Origin: an uncultured Caldilineales bacterium
Lineage (GTDB): Bacteria > Chloroflexota > Anaerolineae > JAAEKA01
Direction of reading: 5' to 3'
DNA length: 64,000 nucleotides
Assembly (NCBI GenBank): GCA_937907455.1
Contig: CALESQ010000120.1
Location: 1-64,000, forward strand
Shown here: positions 51,632 to 62,794 of the stretch, piece by piece
Layout: every line of letters begins with the position of its first letter
Position numbering within the stretch: the stretch's first letter is position 1
Notes under the pieces: generated by a model
Told to the model about the DNA's origin: nothing
What the model saw: only the letters and a program-made list of their open reading frames with translations
Databases searched by the model: none
Made by a program: the position numbers and the translations under genes

Positions 51632-51724
51632 CAGCACGAAGCGCCTTTGGGCGTTGCGGAAACAGGCCCTGAGGGGCCTTTGTATGATGAGGCGGCGAAT
51701 TCCATTCGCTGCGTATCGTTCATT

Positions 51725-52480
51725 ATGCTTGCTAAACGCATCATCCCCTGTCTCGATGTCAAAGATGGCCGCGTGGTCAAAGGCGTCAGTTTCGTTGACC
51801 TGCGCGATGCCGGCGATCCGGTAGAGCAGGCGCGCATCTATGACGGTGAGGGCGCCGATGAGTTGGTGTTTCTTGACATAACAGCCAGCCACGAACGCCG
51901 TGAAATTACGTTGGAGATGGTTGAGGCCGTGGCGCGTACGGTGTTTATTCCTTTCACTGTGGGCGGCGGCATTCGCACCGTGGCTGATATGCGCGGCCTG
52001 TTGCTGGCCGGGGCCGACAAGGTAAGTATCAATTCCGCCGCAGTACACAACCCCCGGCTCATTGCCGAGGGTGCGCAGCAGTTCGGCAGCCAGTGCGTGG
52101 TGGTCGCCATTGATGCCAAACGTCACGGCGACGGTTGGCAGGTTTATATCAACGGCGGGCGCACTGCCACCGGGCTGGATGCGCTCACCTGGGCCGAGCA
52201 AGTGACAACGCTGGGCGCGGGCGAAATCCTGCTTACCAGTATGGATGCCGATGGCACACAGGCCGGGTACGATGTGGCACTCACTCGCGCGGTGGCCGGG
52301 CGCGTATCAGTGCCGGTGATTGCCTCTGGCGGAGCGGGATCGCTGGCCCATTTTCATGCTGCCTTTGCCGAGGGTCATGCCGATGCCGCCCTGGCTGCCT
52401 CGCTGTTTCACTTTCGCCAGCTCAGCATTGGCGAGGTGAAACGCTATCTGGCCGGTCAGGAAATACCGGTAAGACTTTAG
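51725..52480 (+). CDS. hisF: Imidazole glycerol phosphate synthase cyclase subunit
   Basis: 251-residue TIM barrel. [20 protein letters not shown] and [20 protein letters not shown] carry the two catalytic Asp residues; [13 protein letters not shown] and [13 protein letters not shown] are phosphate loops. It needs the HisH glutaminase, which is not in this window. Confidence 0.97.
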   Translation: MLAKRIIPCLDVKDGRVVKGVSFVDLRDAGDPVEQARIYDGEGADELVFLDITASHERREITLEMVEAVARTVFIPFTVGGGIRTVADMRGLLLAGADKVSINSAAVHNPRLIAEGAQQFGSQCVVVAIDAKRHGDGWQVYINGGRTATGLDALTWAEQVTTLGAGEILLTSMDADGTQAGYDVALTRAVAGRVSVPVIASGGAGSLAHFHAAFAEGHADAALAASLFHFRQLSIGEVKRYLAGQEIPVRL

Positions 52481-52492
52481 CACAGCCTGCTT

Positions 52493-52903
52493 ATGGATCT
52501 CTTGAACGACTTAACCTGGAACGCCGATGACTTGCTGCCTGCTGTCGTGCAGGATGCCCACACTCAGCAGGTGTTGATGCTGGGTTGGATGAACGCCGAA
52601 GCGCTGCAAAAAACCTTGCTGGAAGGCTATGTCACCTTCTGGAGCCGCAGCCGCAGCACGTTGTGGCGCAAGGGTGAAAGCTCCGGCAATCTGCTGGTTA
52701 CCACAGCGGTAGCCTACGATTGTGATGCGGACGCGCTGCTGGTGCAGGCTGCACCGCTTGGCCCTACCTGTCATACCGGCAATGTCTCCTGCTTTTATCG
52801 TCAGATATCCTACGATGATGCCCTGCTGCAACAACAGCGCCTTGCTGGCGCGGCTCAGCCCGTGTGGTCTGCCGAAGCCGCCCAGGGTGCTGACACCCCG
52901 TAA
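52493..52903 (+). CDS. hisI: Phosphoribosyl-AMP cyclohydrolase
   Basis: 136 residues. [38 protein letters not shown] and [20 protein letters not shown] contain the zinc- and magnesium-binding Cys and Asp residues, with NVSCFY last. The HisE activity is on a separate gene just after it. Confidence 0.96.
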   Translation: MDLLNDLTWNADDLLPAVVQDAHTQQVLMLGWMNAEALQKTLLEGYVTFWSRSRSTLWRKGESSGNLLVTTAVAYDCDADALLVQAAPLGPTCHTGNVSCFYRQISYDDALLQQQRLAGAAQPVWSAEAAQGADTP

Positions 52904-52922
52904 CCATACATAGGACGTGTTT

Positions 52923-53207
52923 ATGAACGACTCAACGCTTGCGCGGCTTTGGGAGGTCATTGAAGCCCGCAAAAGCCAGCAGCCTTCCGGCTCTTACACC
53001 GTGCATTTGCTGCAAGCTGGCGAGGACGAAATCCTGAAAAAGATCGGTGAAGAGGCTATCGAGGTGATAGTGGCCGCTAAAGGTCAGGGTGATGAGCGTG
53101 TGGTCTGCGAAATCGCGGACCTGTGCTACCATGTGATGATGCTGCTGGCGGTGCGCGGCCAATCGTGGCACGACGTGGCCGCCGAGCTGGAGCGCCGTCT
53201 TACCTAG
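52923..53207 (+). CDS. hisE: Phosphoribosyl-ATP pyrophosphatase
   Basis: 94 residues from ATG 52923, with AGGA at 52912-52915. All-alpha MazG-like fold: LLQAGEDEILKKIGEEAIEV with the metal-binding Glu residues and EIADLCYHVMMLL with the Asp. Works with HisI. Confidence 0.95.
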   Translation: MNDSTLARLWEVIEARKSQQPSGSYTVHLLQAGEDEILKKIGEEAIEVIVAAKGQGDERVVCEIADLCYHVMMLLAVRGQSWHDVAAELERRLT

Positions 53208-53209
53208 CC

Positions 53210-54757
53210 ATGCGCATCGTTACCGTTGTTCTGCGCTGGAGCCTGTATCTTGCTTTGTTGGTCGGCAGCGTTGCCGCGTGTACCTTCCGCCCTCAGCCGC
53301 AGCGGCCACAGAGTGAGGCAGCCACCACAACAGCGCAGCTTGAGCCAACTGTCAGCCCCACACCCACGGCCACTGCCTTGCCACCGGCCGTGCTGCAAGC
53401 GGGGGCATTGCCCGCTGGTCAGGTTATCTTTTCCGTGCAGCGTGCAGGTGAGGCAGGCGCGGGGCTTTGGCGTTTGAATGCCGATGGCTTGCAACTGCTG
53501 CGCTCCGATGTGGTCGCTTCGGCCTGGGACTGTGCGGACACCGCCATGCCGAGCTGCGTGACGGTTGCCAGTGATGCCGGCCTCTATGCCTTTGATCCCA
53601 TTAGCCGCAGTGTGCAGTTGTTGGATGTGCTGGATGGCTGGACGTTGCCGCCAGTTGCGGTTGCCGAACCGCCGATGCTCACCGAGCCTGCCGAGAGTCA
53701 ACCCGCCGAGCCGGTGACGCTTACCATGTCTGCCGAGAGTATGCCTGCCGAGCCGGTGACGCTTACCATGTCTGCCGATAGCCCGTCTTTCGAGCCGCTG
53801 ACGTTCACCGGGCCTGCCGAGAGTCTGCTCACCGAGCCGCTGACGCTCACCGTGCCCTTTGCCGTGCTGCCGTCGCCCACGCTGGCGCTTTCTGCTGATG
53901 GCAAAAGCCTGGCTGTGGCTGCGTTTAGCCAATTGCGCCTGTATGCGTTGGCTGAACCCGCTTTGCTGGCCGCGCTGCCTGCACCCAACCCCACCGAGAT
54001 GGCTTGGTCGCCCGATGGTCAATGGCTGGCTGTGATAGCTGATGACCGTGGCCGACGCGCCGTGTGGCTGTGGGGTGACGCTGCCGGACAGTTCACCTCG
54101 CTGGCGCAGATGGAGGCCGCGGCGCATCTGGCCTGGTCACCGGACAGCAGTCAACTGGCGTTTGACGCGCGTATGACCGCGGCTACTCCCAGCAATCAGG
54201 GCGACCAGTCTGATATTTTCTTGTGGCAGCGCGACAGCAACGAGATTCGCAACGTCACCGAGCTGTTTCTCACCAACGGTTGGACGGATCCTGCCTATCA
54301 GATCGCGGCCTGGCTGCCGCAGTGGGAGCCAGATGGCATGGCCTTGCGCTATCTGCGCGGGTTGCCAGCCGATCCCACTACCTACGCGTGGGCACGCCAG
54401 ACGTTGAGCGGCAATCGCTTTATCAGTATTTTGCCGTTGGCTGTAGAGCCGGGTGCGGGCTTTTATCCGCAGCAACCGGTTACCGGCCTATGGCTACGCC
54501 GCTTGCCGCGTGATGGTCGCGATTTGCTTCAGCAGAGTTTGGATGGCAATAGCTGGCAGGATGTCGGCGGTACCTTTGCCGAGATACGCAGCGTGGCGTG
54601 GCAACCAGCTACGGCCGCGGCGAAGGCTGCCTCACCCCGCCTGCTGATCGCTGATCGGCAAAGCCTGCTGCTGCTTGATCCGGTAAGCAACGCCCTGAGC
54701 GGCCTGGCCGTTACCTGTGCAGCCTGCGAGATCAGCCACGCGGTATGGTTGCCTTGA
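53210..54757 (+). CDS. Lipoprotein with WD40/TolB-like beta-propeller repeats
   Basis: 515 residues. A lipobox (VGSVAAC, Cys about 24) closes the signal peptide, followed by a Thr/Pro-rich linker. Propeller motifs are scattered through the chain: SADGKSLAVAAFSQLRLYAL, MAWSPDGQWLAVIADDRGR and LAWSPDSSQLAFDARM. Residues about 160-220 hold four copies of a 14-residue unit (AEPVTLTMSAES type). It starts 2 bp after hisE, and is read together with it, but no link to histidine is apparent. Its C-terminus has a CAACEISH pair of cysteines. Confidence 0.75.
   Translation: MRIVTVVLRWSLYLALLVGSVAACTFRPQPQRPQSEAATTTAQLEPTVSPTPTATALPPAVLQAGALPAGQVIFSVQRAGEAGAGLWRLNADGLQLLRSDVVASAWDCADTAMPSCVTVASDAGLYAFDPISRSVQLLDVLDGWTLPPVAVAEPPMLTEPAESQPAEPVTLTMSAESMPAEPVTLTMSADSPSFEPLTFTGPAESLLTEPLTLTVPFAVLPSPTLALSADGKSLAVAAFSQLRLYALAEPALLAALPAPNPTEMAWSPDGQWLAVIADDRGRRAVWLWGDAAGQFTSLAQMEAAAHLAWSPDSSQLAFDARMTAATPSNQGDQSDIFLWQRDSNEIRNVTELFLTNGWTDPAYQIAAWLPQWEPDGMALRYLRGLPADPTTYAWARQTLSGNRFISILPLAVEPGAGFYPQQPVTGLWLRRLPRDGRDLLQQSLDGNSWQDVGGTFAEIRSVAWQPATAAAKAASPRLLIADRQSLLLLDPVSNALSGLAVTCAACEISHAVWLP
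53688..53865. repeat. Four degenerate 42-bp tandem repeats in the propeller lipoprotein gene
   Basis: In-frame units encoding PAEPVTLTMSAESM-like 14-mers; the first two are nearly identical at DNA level, the later two diverged. Confidence 0.8.
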
Positions 54758-54782
54758 TATAGAAGCCAAAAGGAGATAAACG

Positions 54783-56060
54783 ATGCCAGTCACAGCAGTC
54801 GTCGGTGCTCAATGGGGCGATGAGGGCAAAGGGCGTGTCATTGATTTTCTGGCCGAAAACGCCGATGTGGTCATCCGCTTTCAGGGAGGCGACAATGCCG
54901 GCCATACGGTGGTCAACCACCTGGGCACGTTTCGCCTCCACTTGATTCCCTCCGGTATTTTTTACTCCAACACGCACAACATCATTGGCGCGGGGCCGGT
55001 GGTGAATCCCGACAGCCTGTTGCGCGAGATGGCCGAGCTGACAGCCGCGGGTGTGGATTTGAGCAATCTATGGCTTTCAGATCGCGCCCACATTGTCATG
55101 CCCTACCATGTGCAGCTAGATGGCTTGCAAGAGGCGGCACGCGGCGGTGCAGCCATCGGCACCACCAAGCGCGGCATTGGTCCGGCCTACAGCGACAAGG
55201 CCGCGCGCTGGGGGCTGCGCCTGGGCGACCTGCTTCATCCCGATTGGCTGCAGGCACGACTGGAGCAGATCATCCCGCGCAAAAACGCTGATCTTGAGCG
55301 TTTTGGTGCGCCACCGCTGACAACAGAGGCGTTGTACGCGCAGTGCCTGGAGTGGGCAGCGCAGCTTGGTCCGCGCATTATCAACGTGTTGCCGCTGATA
55401 CGTGCCGCGGTAGAGGCCGATCAGGCCGTGTTGCTGGAGGGCCAACTGGGCGTGATGCGTGACCTGGATTGGGGCATTTACCCCTACGTCACGTCATCCA
55501 ACCCCACCGCAGCCTTTGCCGCGGCGGGTGCAGGCATCCCTCCCGGCAAGATCAGCCGTGTAGTGGGAGTGGTCAAGGCCTACTCCACCTGTGTGGGTGC
55601 CGGGCCTTTTCCGGTGGAATTGCTGGATGAAGAGGGCGGGCGGCTGCGCCGGCTGGGTCACGAATATGGTGCTACTACCGGACGCCCGCGCCGCGTGGGC
55701 TGGTTTGACGGTGTGGCTATCAGCTATGCCGTATGGCTTAACGGCATGACCGATCTGGCCGTTACCAAGCTGGATGTGCTTGATACGCTGCCGGAGCTGA
55801 AGATTTGCACCGGGTACCTTCTGGGCAAAGAGCGGCTCAGCCACGTTCCTGAGACTGCCGTGCTGGAGCAGGTGACGCCATGCTACGAGACATGGCCCGG
55901 CTGGCTGCAACCTACCACGGCTTGCCGCTCATGGGATGATTTGCCTATGGCTGCCCAGCGCTATCTGCGGCGCATTGAAGAACTTGCCGGCGCTCCGCTG
56001 ACGTGGGTTTCTGTAGGTGCAGAACGTGAGGCGATGTTTCGGGTAATGAATAAGGCGTGA
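54783..56060 (+). CDS. purA: Adenylosuccinate synthetase
   Basis: 425 residues; AAAAGGAGA precedes the ATG. It makes adenylosuccinate from IMP, aspartate and [23 protein letters not shown] is the N-terminal loop with catalytic Asp; [10 protein letters not shown] holds the catalytic His; [17 protein letters not shown] and [16 protein letters not shown] are also diagnostic. purB follows. Confidence 0.98.
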   Translation: MPVTAVVGAQWGDEGKGRVIDFLAENADVVIRFQGGDNAGHTVVNHLGTFRLHLIPSGIFYSNTHNIIGAGPVVNPDSLLREMAELTAAGVDLSNLWLSDRAHIVMPYHVQLDGLQEAARGGAAIGTTKRGIGPAYSDKAARWGLRLGDLLHPDWLQARLEQIIPRKNADLERFGAPPLTTEALYAQCLEWAAQLGPRIINVLPLIRAAVEADQAVLLEGQLGVMRDLDWGIYPYVTSSNPTAAFAAAGAGIPPGKISRVVGVVKAYSTCVGAGPFPVELLDEEGGRLRRLGHEYGATTGRPRRVGWFDGVAISYAVWLNGMTDLAVTKLDVLDTLPELKICTGYLLGKERLSHVPETAVLEQVTPCYETWPGWLQPTTACRSWDDLPMAAQRYLRRIEELAGAPLTWVSVGAEREAMFRVMNKA

Positions 56061-56138
56061 TTGGTTTCGGTACGGGCGGCAGACTTGAGTCGTGCAGGTT
56101 GTCGCCTCACGCCGTCCTACTCAACCAGCGGAACGCTC

Positions 56139-56207
56139 ATTCCCAATTCTCAACTCTCAATTCTCCCTTCTCAACTCTCAATTCCCAATTCCCAATTTTC
56201 AACTCCC
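56139..56207. repeat. Heptanucleotide array (AATTCTC/AATTCCC/AACTCTC) abutting the purB start
   Basis: About nine head-to-tail C/T/A heptads that end directly at the ATG of purB. No Shine-Dalgarno is left between repeat and start codon. Confidence 0.9.
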
Positions 56208-57602
56208 ATGTTCGCCCACGACACCTATCTTTCCCCCCTCACCTGGCGTTACGGCTCGGAGACGATGCGCGCCCTGTGGTCAGAACAGCACAAACGCCTT
56301 CTGTTAAGGCGCTTTTGGGTTGCTTTGGCAACTGCACAGCATGAGGCCGGCCTGGTCAGCGCGGCGCAGCTTGCCGATTTGCAGGCGCACGAGCAAGCAG
56401 TAGATTTGGCCCGCGCTGCCGAGATCGAGGCTGAGATCCGCCATGACCTGATGGCTGAAATTCGCACCTACGCCGAGCAATGTACGGTGGGTGGTGGCAT
56501 CATCCACCTGGGGGCCACCAGCACTGATGCGCTGGACAATGTGGAAGTGCTGCGGGTGGCCGAGGCGTTGGATCTGTTGCTGGCGACGTTGGCGCAGTTT
56601 TTGCGCGTAGTCAAAGAGCAGGTTGAGCGGTATGCCCAACTCACCTGCATGGCTTTCACCCATTTGCAGCCCGCCGAGCCGACCACGGTGGGGTATCGTC
56701 TGGCCCAGTATGGCTATGACCTGCTCACCGACTGGCAAGAGTTGCAGCGGGTGCGTGCCGGTCTGCGCGCCAAGGGATTGCGCGGGGCAGTGGGGACATC
56801 GGCTTCGTATACCCAACTGTTGGAAGACACCGGCTGGAGCGCCGAGCGGCTGGAAGCGCGCCTGCTGGCGCAACTCGGCTTGGCTGCGCACCCGGTGGGC
56901 ACGCAGGTGTACCCGCGCAAACAAGATTGGTTGGTACTCAACGCGCTGGCCGGAGTCGCCCAATCCGTCTATCGCTTGGCCTATGATGTGCGGCTGTTAC
57001 AAAGCCCTCCCATCGGTGAATGGAGCGAACCGTTCGGCGCGCAGCAGGTGGGCAGCAGTGCCATGCCTTTCAAGCGTAACCCCGTGGATGCGGAAAACCT
57101 CGACAGCCTGGCGCGGCAGCTCGCGGCATTACCCCGTATTACCTGGGACAACGCCGCCCACAGCCACTTGGAGCGCACACTGGACGACTCAGCCAACCGG
57201 CGTATGGTGCTGCCTGAGGCATTTTTGTTGGCTGATGAGCTGCTCCACCGCGCCACGCGCCTGATGCAAGGGTTGGTGGTGCGCGAGGATGTAGTGGCCC
57301 GCCATGTTGCTCTCTATGGTGTGTTTGCTGCCACGGAACGCCTGCTGATGGAAGCCGTAAAGGCCGGTGGCGACCGGCAAGTGCTGCATGACATTCTGCG
57401 CGGCCACAGCCTGGCCGCCTGGGAAGCTGTGCGTCAGGGGTTGCCTAATCCATTGGCAGCAGGTTTGCGAGCCGATCCGCGGCTGACGCAGTGGCTGTTG
57501 CCCGGCGAAATCGCTTCGTTGCTGGATGCCGGTGATTATGTAGGCGATGCACCGCAGCGCGCCCGCGCCCTGGCTCAAAACATCGCCGTTACCATCGCAT
57601 GA
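56208..57602 (+). CDS. purB: Adenylosuccinate lyase
   Basis: 464 residues from ATG 56208; upstream in-frame sequence is heptad repeat and is excluded. It removes fumarate from adenylosuccinate and from SAICAR. IIHLGATSTDALDNVEV, FTHLQPAEPTTVGYRLA and the signature GSSAMPFKRNPVDAENLDSL carry the active-site His and Ser. The start lacks a ribosome site, so re-initiation after purA or leaderless-type initiation is possible. Confidence 0.96.
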   Translation: MFAHDTYLSPLTWRYGSETMRALWSEQHKRLLLRRFWVALATAQHEAGLVSAAQLADLQAHEQAVDLARAAEIEAEIRHDLMAEIRTYAEQCTVGGGIIHLGATSTDALDNVEVLRVAEALDLLLATLAQFLRVVKEQVERYAQLTCMAFTHLQPAEPTTVGYRLAQYGYDLLTDWQELQRVRAGLRAKGLRGAVGTSASYTQLLEDTGWSAERLEARLLAQLGLAAHPVGTQVYPRKQDWLVLNALAGVAQSVYRLAYDVRLLQSPPIGEWSEPFGAQQVGSSAMPFKRNPVDAENLDSLARQLAALPRITWDNAAHSHLERTLDDSANRRMVLPEAFLLADELLHRATRLMQGLVVREDVVARHVALYGVFAATERLLMEAVKAGGDRQVLHDILRGHSLAAWEAVRQGLPNPLAAGLRADPRLTQWLLPGEIASLLDAGDYVGDAPQRARALAQNIAVTIA

Positions 57603-57659
57603 ATGGATGTCATTAAGGTGAAGGTCCTGGCGCTTTAATTCAGGTATCAAGGAGTTTGA

Positions 57660-59561
57660 ATGTCAACCTATTCTATTCAATCATTGCTTTCTGCCCGTAA
57701 CTTTCGCCATCCTCAAGTGGTGGGTGACCGACTGTATTTCATCAGTGATCTTTCCGGCTGGCTCAGTTTGTATGTGATGGATGTGGCCGGCAGTGTGCCC
57801 CTGCCGCTGTTGCCTCCTGACATTGTGCTGCCTAACCCTGAGCATTTTGATGGCGCAGTGGCCTTCAAGGTGTTGCCGCAGCTTGGCAAAATTTTGCTGA
57901 TGCTGGACCGCGACGGAGACGAAAACTATCAGCCGATGTGGGTTCCCCTGGAGGGCGGTTTGCCTGAGCTGGTTTTCGGCCAGCGGTTTGCTGGTCAACA
58001 GGTCTTTTGTGCCGAGTGCGATGCCGAACGCTTGCTGGCTTTGTTTACCGTAGATGCGCGTACAGCCCCAGTCTACCACACTTGGCGCGTAGACCTGCGC
58101 ACGCTGGAGATTGTTGATCTGGGCCAAAGCGAGTATGGCAATGTGCCTGTCGGTTATAGTTCCGACATGAACACCGTGATTCTGGCCGATAACTATACCT
58201 TCGGCGATATTATCCTGTATCGCTGGCAGGCCGATGCCGGGCCGCGCCGCTTGCTTTACGGCACGCCGCTGGGGCAGCGCACGCCTGGCAAAGTGTATGA
58301 GCGCAACGGCATCGGCGAGCTGCACTTCACCGCTCACGGCATTCTGCTCACCACCTGCCTGTTCGACGATCATTACGGCTTGGGCTATCTGCCCGACGCT
58401 GAGCCTGCTGTAATTCGTCCGGTCGCTATCGAGGGCTTGGTCCACACCGGCAACGGCGAGTTGGAGGTACTGTATCATCGTCAAGGCGCGCGCTACACCG
58501 TGCATTACAACATTGACGGCGCTTCCTGGGTCTACGAAGGGGAGTTTGATGAAGCGGCGTTGTGCTTTAGCGTGCAGCGGGTGCTGGTGGGTGAGGGTCA
58601 ACTCAGCGGTGGTGTGGTTGAGGCATTGGACTACGAAGAGGCTACAGGTCGCTATGTTCTGGCCTTTTCCACTGCGGTTTCTCCGTCGCAACTGTACCTG
58701 CTGGAGCCGGATGGCGCGCTCCGCCAGGTGACACAGGAACGCCTGCTGGGCATTCCCCGCTCAGCAATGGCCGCGGGAGAAGATTATGCCTATACCAGCC
58801 ACGACGGCCTGCGCATTTCGGCGCGGCTCTACCTGCCTGCTGCCGAGTTGGGCTTCACCGGTCCGCGCCCGGTGGTTTTCTACATTCATGGCGGCCCCCA
58901 AAGCCAGGAGCGCCCTGACTTTACTTGGTTCTCTATGCCGTTGATTCAGTTTTTCACCCTGAATGGCTTTGCCGTGTGGGTTCCTAATGCACGCGGTAGC
59001 AGCGGCTATGGCATGGACTACATGCAGCGCGTAGATCATGACTGGGGTGGGCTGGATCGCTTAGATCACGTAGCGGCTTTTGAGCTGCTGCGCAGCGATG
59101 CCCGTCTGGACATGAACCGTGTCGGCGTGATGGGACGATCCTACGGCGGCTACATGACCCTGACCCTGCTGGGGCGGCATCCTGAGCTGTGGCGTGCCGG
59201 CGTAGATATGTTTGGCCCGTACAATCTGTTCACCTTTATAGATCGCCTGCCGGAAACCTGGAAGGTCTACTTCTATCAGGCTTTGGGTCACCCGGAGCAG
59301 GATAAAGCATTCCTGGAAGAGCGCTCACCCAGCAGCTATCTGGCGAATCTGGCCTGCCCCTTGCTGGTGATGCAAGGCGCCAACGATCCGCGCGTGGTTG
59401 AGCGTGAGTCGCGCGATGTAGTTGAAACCCTGCAAGCACAGGGCAAGGCGGTGGACTATGTTGTCTACGCCGATGAAGGTCACGATGTGTTGAAATTCGT
59501 CAACAAGGTGGACTGCTACAGCCGCATCGTGCACTTCTTCGCCCAATACCTCCAGCCGTAG
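57660..59561 (+). CDS. Prolyl oligopeptidase-family (S9) peptidase
   Basis: 633 residues: an N-terminal beta-propeller (about 1-370, with SDLSGWLSLYVMDVAG and ILADNYTFGDIILYRW) and a C-terminal alpha/beta hydrolase. The nucleophile Ser is in GRSYGGYMTLTLLG, the Asp in GANDPRVVERE and the His in ADEGHDVLKF. No signal peptide. AAGGAG precedes the ATG. It sits between purB and purH, with no clear link to purine synthesis; it likely clears oligopeptides in the cytosol. Confidence 0.93.
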   Translation: MSTYSIQSLLSARNFRHPQVVGDRLYFISDLSGWLSLYVMDVAGSVPLPLLPPDIVLPNPEHFDGAVAFKVLPQLGKILLMLDRDGDENYQPMWVPLEGGLPELVFGQRFAGQQVFCAECDAERLLALFTVDARTAPVYHTWRVDLRTLEIVDLGQSEYGNVPVGYSSDMNTVILADNYTFGDIILYRWQADAGPRRLLYGTPLGQRTPGKVYERNGIGELHFTAHGILLTTCLFDDHYGLGYLPDAEPAVIRPVAIEGLVHTGNGELEVLYHRQGARYTVHYNIDGASWVYEGEFDEAALCFSVQRVLVGEGQLSGGVVEALDYEEATGRYVLAFSTAVSPSQLYLLEPDGALRQVTQERLLGIPRSAMAAGEDYAYTSHDGLRISARLYLPAAELGFTGPRPVVFYIHGGPQSQERPDFTWFSMPLIQFFTLNGFAVWVPNARGSSGYGMDYMQRVDHDWGGLDRLDHVAAFELLRSDARLDMNRVGVMGRSYGGYMTLTLLGRHPELWRAGVDMFGPYNLFTFIDRLPETWKVYFYQALGHPEQDKAFLEERSPSSYLANLACPLLVMQGANDPRVVERESRDVVETLQAQGKAVDYVVYADEGHDVLKFVNKVDCYSRIVHFFAQYLQP

Positions 59562-59581
59562 AATGGTTCTCCGAAGAAAAA

Positions 59582-61102
<1,521 letters not shown>

Positions 61103-61108
61103 GTTGGG

Positions 61109-61225
61109 TCACGAGCGCTTGCTGCGGTCTACAGCTTTCAGAATGGTCAGGTTCAGAACAATAAAACGCCAAAACTGATAGAGCTTGTTGTTCATCAGGG
61201 CGCGTTGGCGGTCGGTAATTTCCAT
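61109..61225 (-). CDS. Small 38-residue basic amphipathic protein behind the SQR-like gene
   Basis: ATG at 61225 with a perfect AAGGAGG (61237-61231) 5 nt upstream, ending with TGA at 61109. The product starts MEITDRQRALMNNKLYQFWR, then a hydrophobic FIVLNLTILKA helix and a basic end. It starts 11 bp after the SQR-like gene, on the same strand and transcript, and its ribosome site is the strongest in the region. One amphipathic or membrane-contacting helix is predicted. A subunit or anchor for the flavoprotein is inferred. Confidence 0.65.
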   Translation of the reverse strand: MEITDRQRALMNNKLYQFWRFIVLNLTILKAVDRSKRS

Positions 61226-61236
61226 GATGGCCTCCT

Positions 61237-62673
61237 TTATTCAGGAATAATCGTCCAGCCGGGCCGGCCTTGCAGTTTCCACATGAAGGTTTCGTGGATC
61301 ATGCGCTTCATCCAGGCGCCCGCCAGACCCATCTCCATGTGGGTGACTTGCAGGTCGCGCCCGGCTTCGTTCGGGAAGCGGCGCTGATCCGGCACGACCG
61401 GATAGATGTTGATAACCACGGCTGCGCCATCGCGCAGCGAGTCGCCCATCGAGGCGATGCACGATGCGAACATCTCGGACATGCGCTCGTGGTGGGTCAT
61501 GCGCCCCTTCTTGATCAGGTCAATCACGTTCAGCGCCACGACACGGCCAATGATGCCCGACACCATGCCGGTGCGCGGCGGCGCGGCAGTGATGGATGTG
61601 CCGTTGGGGGTGACATGGGGCATAGAAATGGGGCCAGGCGGGGCAAAGGCAATGCCCGCGGCAAAGATGTTGCGGTAGGTGGGGTTTTGGTACACCGAGG
61701 GCCAGGCATCGGGGTTTTCCACCAGCACTTCGTAGGGCAGGCCGTAGATGCCATCCGTCAGGATAAAGCCCGCCTTGTTGGTGAGCTTATCAGAAACATC
61801 CTGGCCGTCGCTGCCGATGTAGCGCAGCGGCGCGCCGGTGAATTGCGGGATCAGCATGGCAAAGTCATACGGCGTTTCACCGTAGTTGCCCTCGAAGTCT
61901 TCCCAGTGGATGCTGTTCGCCTCGACGCGATGTACCCCTTTTTGAATCTCCCAGGCAATGTCGTAGTCTTTGAAGATCGAGTGGATGAAGTCCTCGCTGT
62001 GGTAGACCTTGCCGTGCTGACGCACGCTGACCCCGTGCACGCCGAAATCGCCCAGCGCCTGCTCGTTGGAAAGCCAGGTGAGCTGCACGCGGTCGCGCAC
62101 CCCCTGCTTCACCAGGTCGCGGTGAATGTTGATCAGATACTCGAAGCCCGCGCCCTGGCAGGTTGCGCCCGGATGGCCGGTGCCGATCACCATGCGGCTG
62201 GTCTCGCCCTTTTTCAGACGCTGCACGATCTCCAGATAGCGGTCGCGCGCCTCAATCGCGTGCGGCAGGGTGCAGATCGAATGGCTCAGGCCCGCTTTTG
62301 GCCCCAGACCGGGCGTGCCCTCGTAGTTCAGCTTGGGGCCGGTGGCAATGATCAGGTAGTCGTAAGGCTGGCGCAGCAGTGCGCCGTCATCTGCTTCCAC
62401 CACCACATATTGATCCTGCGGGTCGGGGTGAATTTCCGTGGCCTTGCCAATCACCAGCTTGACGTGCATCCGGTCGTAAACCGGTTTTAGCTTGAAGGTA
62501 GTCTTTTGCGGGGCCATGTGGCCGATCCCGACCCAGACCCAGGAGGGCACAAATCCAAAGAAGTCATAGCGATTGATGACTGTAATATCATGCTCTTTGC
62601 CGAGCCGATTGCCAAGATACAATGCCGCTGTATGTCCGGCAAAGCCGGCACCGATCACCACAACTTTAGCCAT
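61237..62673 (-). CDS. Sulfide:quinone oxidoreductase-like FAD-dependent oxidoreductase
   Basis: 478 residues from ATG 62673 with AGGAGG upstream. The N-terminal FAD-binding fold is KVVVIGAGFAGHTAALYLG; the second NAD/FAD block is YDYLIIATGPKLNYEG. GATCQGAGFEYLINI contains a Cys in the position used by SQR for sulfide, and a second Cys lies in MFASCIASMGD. NIFAAGIAFAPPGP carries the FAD pyrophosphate Asp-equivalent region. It could oxidise sulfide with quinone, or be an NDH-2-like dehydrogenase. A short helical protein is encoded right after it. Confidence 0.82.
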   Translation of the reverse strand: MAKVVVIGAGFAGHTAALYLGNRLGKEHDITVINRYDFFGFVPSWVWVGIGHMAPQKTTFKLKPVYDRMHVKLVIGKATEIHPDPQDQYVVVEADDGALLRQPYDYLIIATGPKLNYEGTPGLGPKAGLSHSICTLPHAIEARDRYLEIVQRLKKGETSRMVIGTGHPGATCQGAGFEYLINIHRDLVKQGVRDRVQLTWLSNEQALGDFGVHGVSVRQHGKVYHSEDFIHSIFKDYDIAWEIQKGVHRVEANSIHWEDFEGNYGETPYDFAMLIPQFTGAPLRYIGSDGQDVSDKLTNKAGFILTDGIYGLPYEVLVENPDAWPSVYQNPTYRNIFAAGIAFAPPGPISMPHVTPNGTSITAAPPRTGMVSGIIGRVVALNVIDLIKKGRMTHHERMSEMFASCIASMGDSLRDGAAVVINIYPVVPDQRRFPNEAGRDLQVTHMEMGLAGAWMKRMIHETFMWKLQGRPGWTIIPE

Positions 62674-62794
62674 AGAGGGCCTCCTGGAGAGAAACAGAGA
62701 CAGGGGTGTTTTTGCAAACCACGGAGCCGCAGTAAACCGCATTCACTCAGACGCGGTTTAGCCGGAAAGGTTACTTTTTCAGATGAAATGAAAG

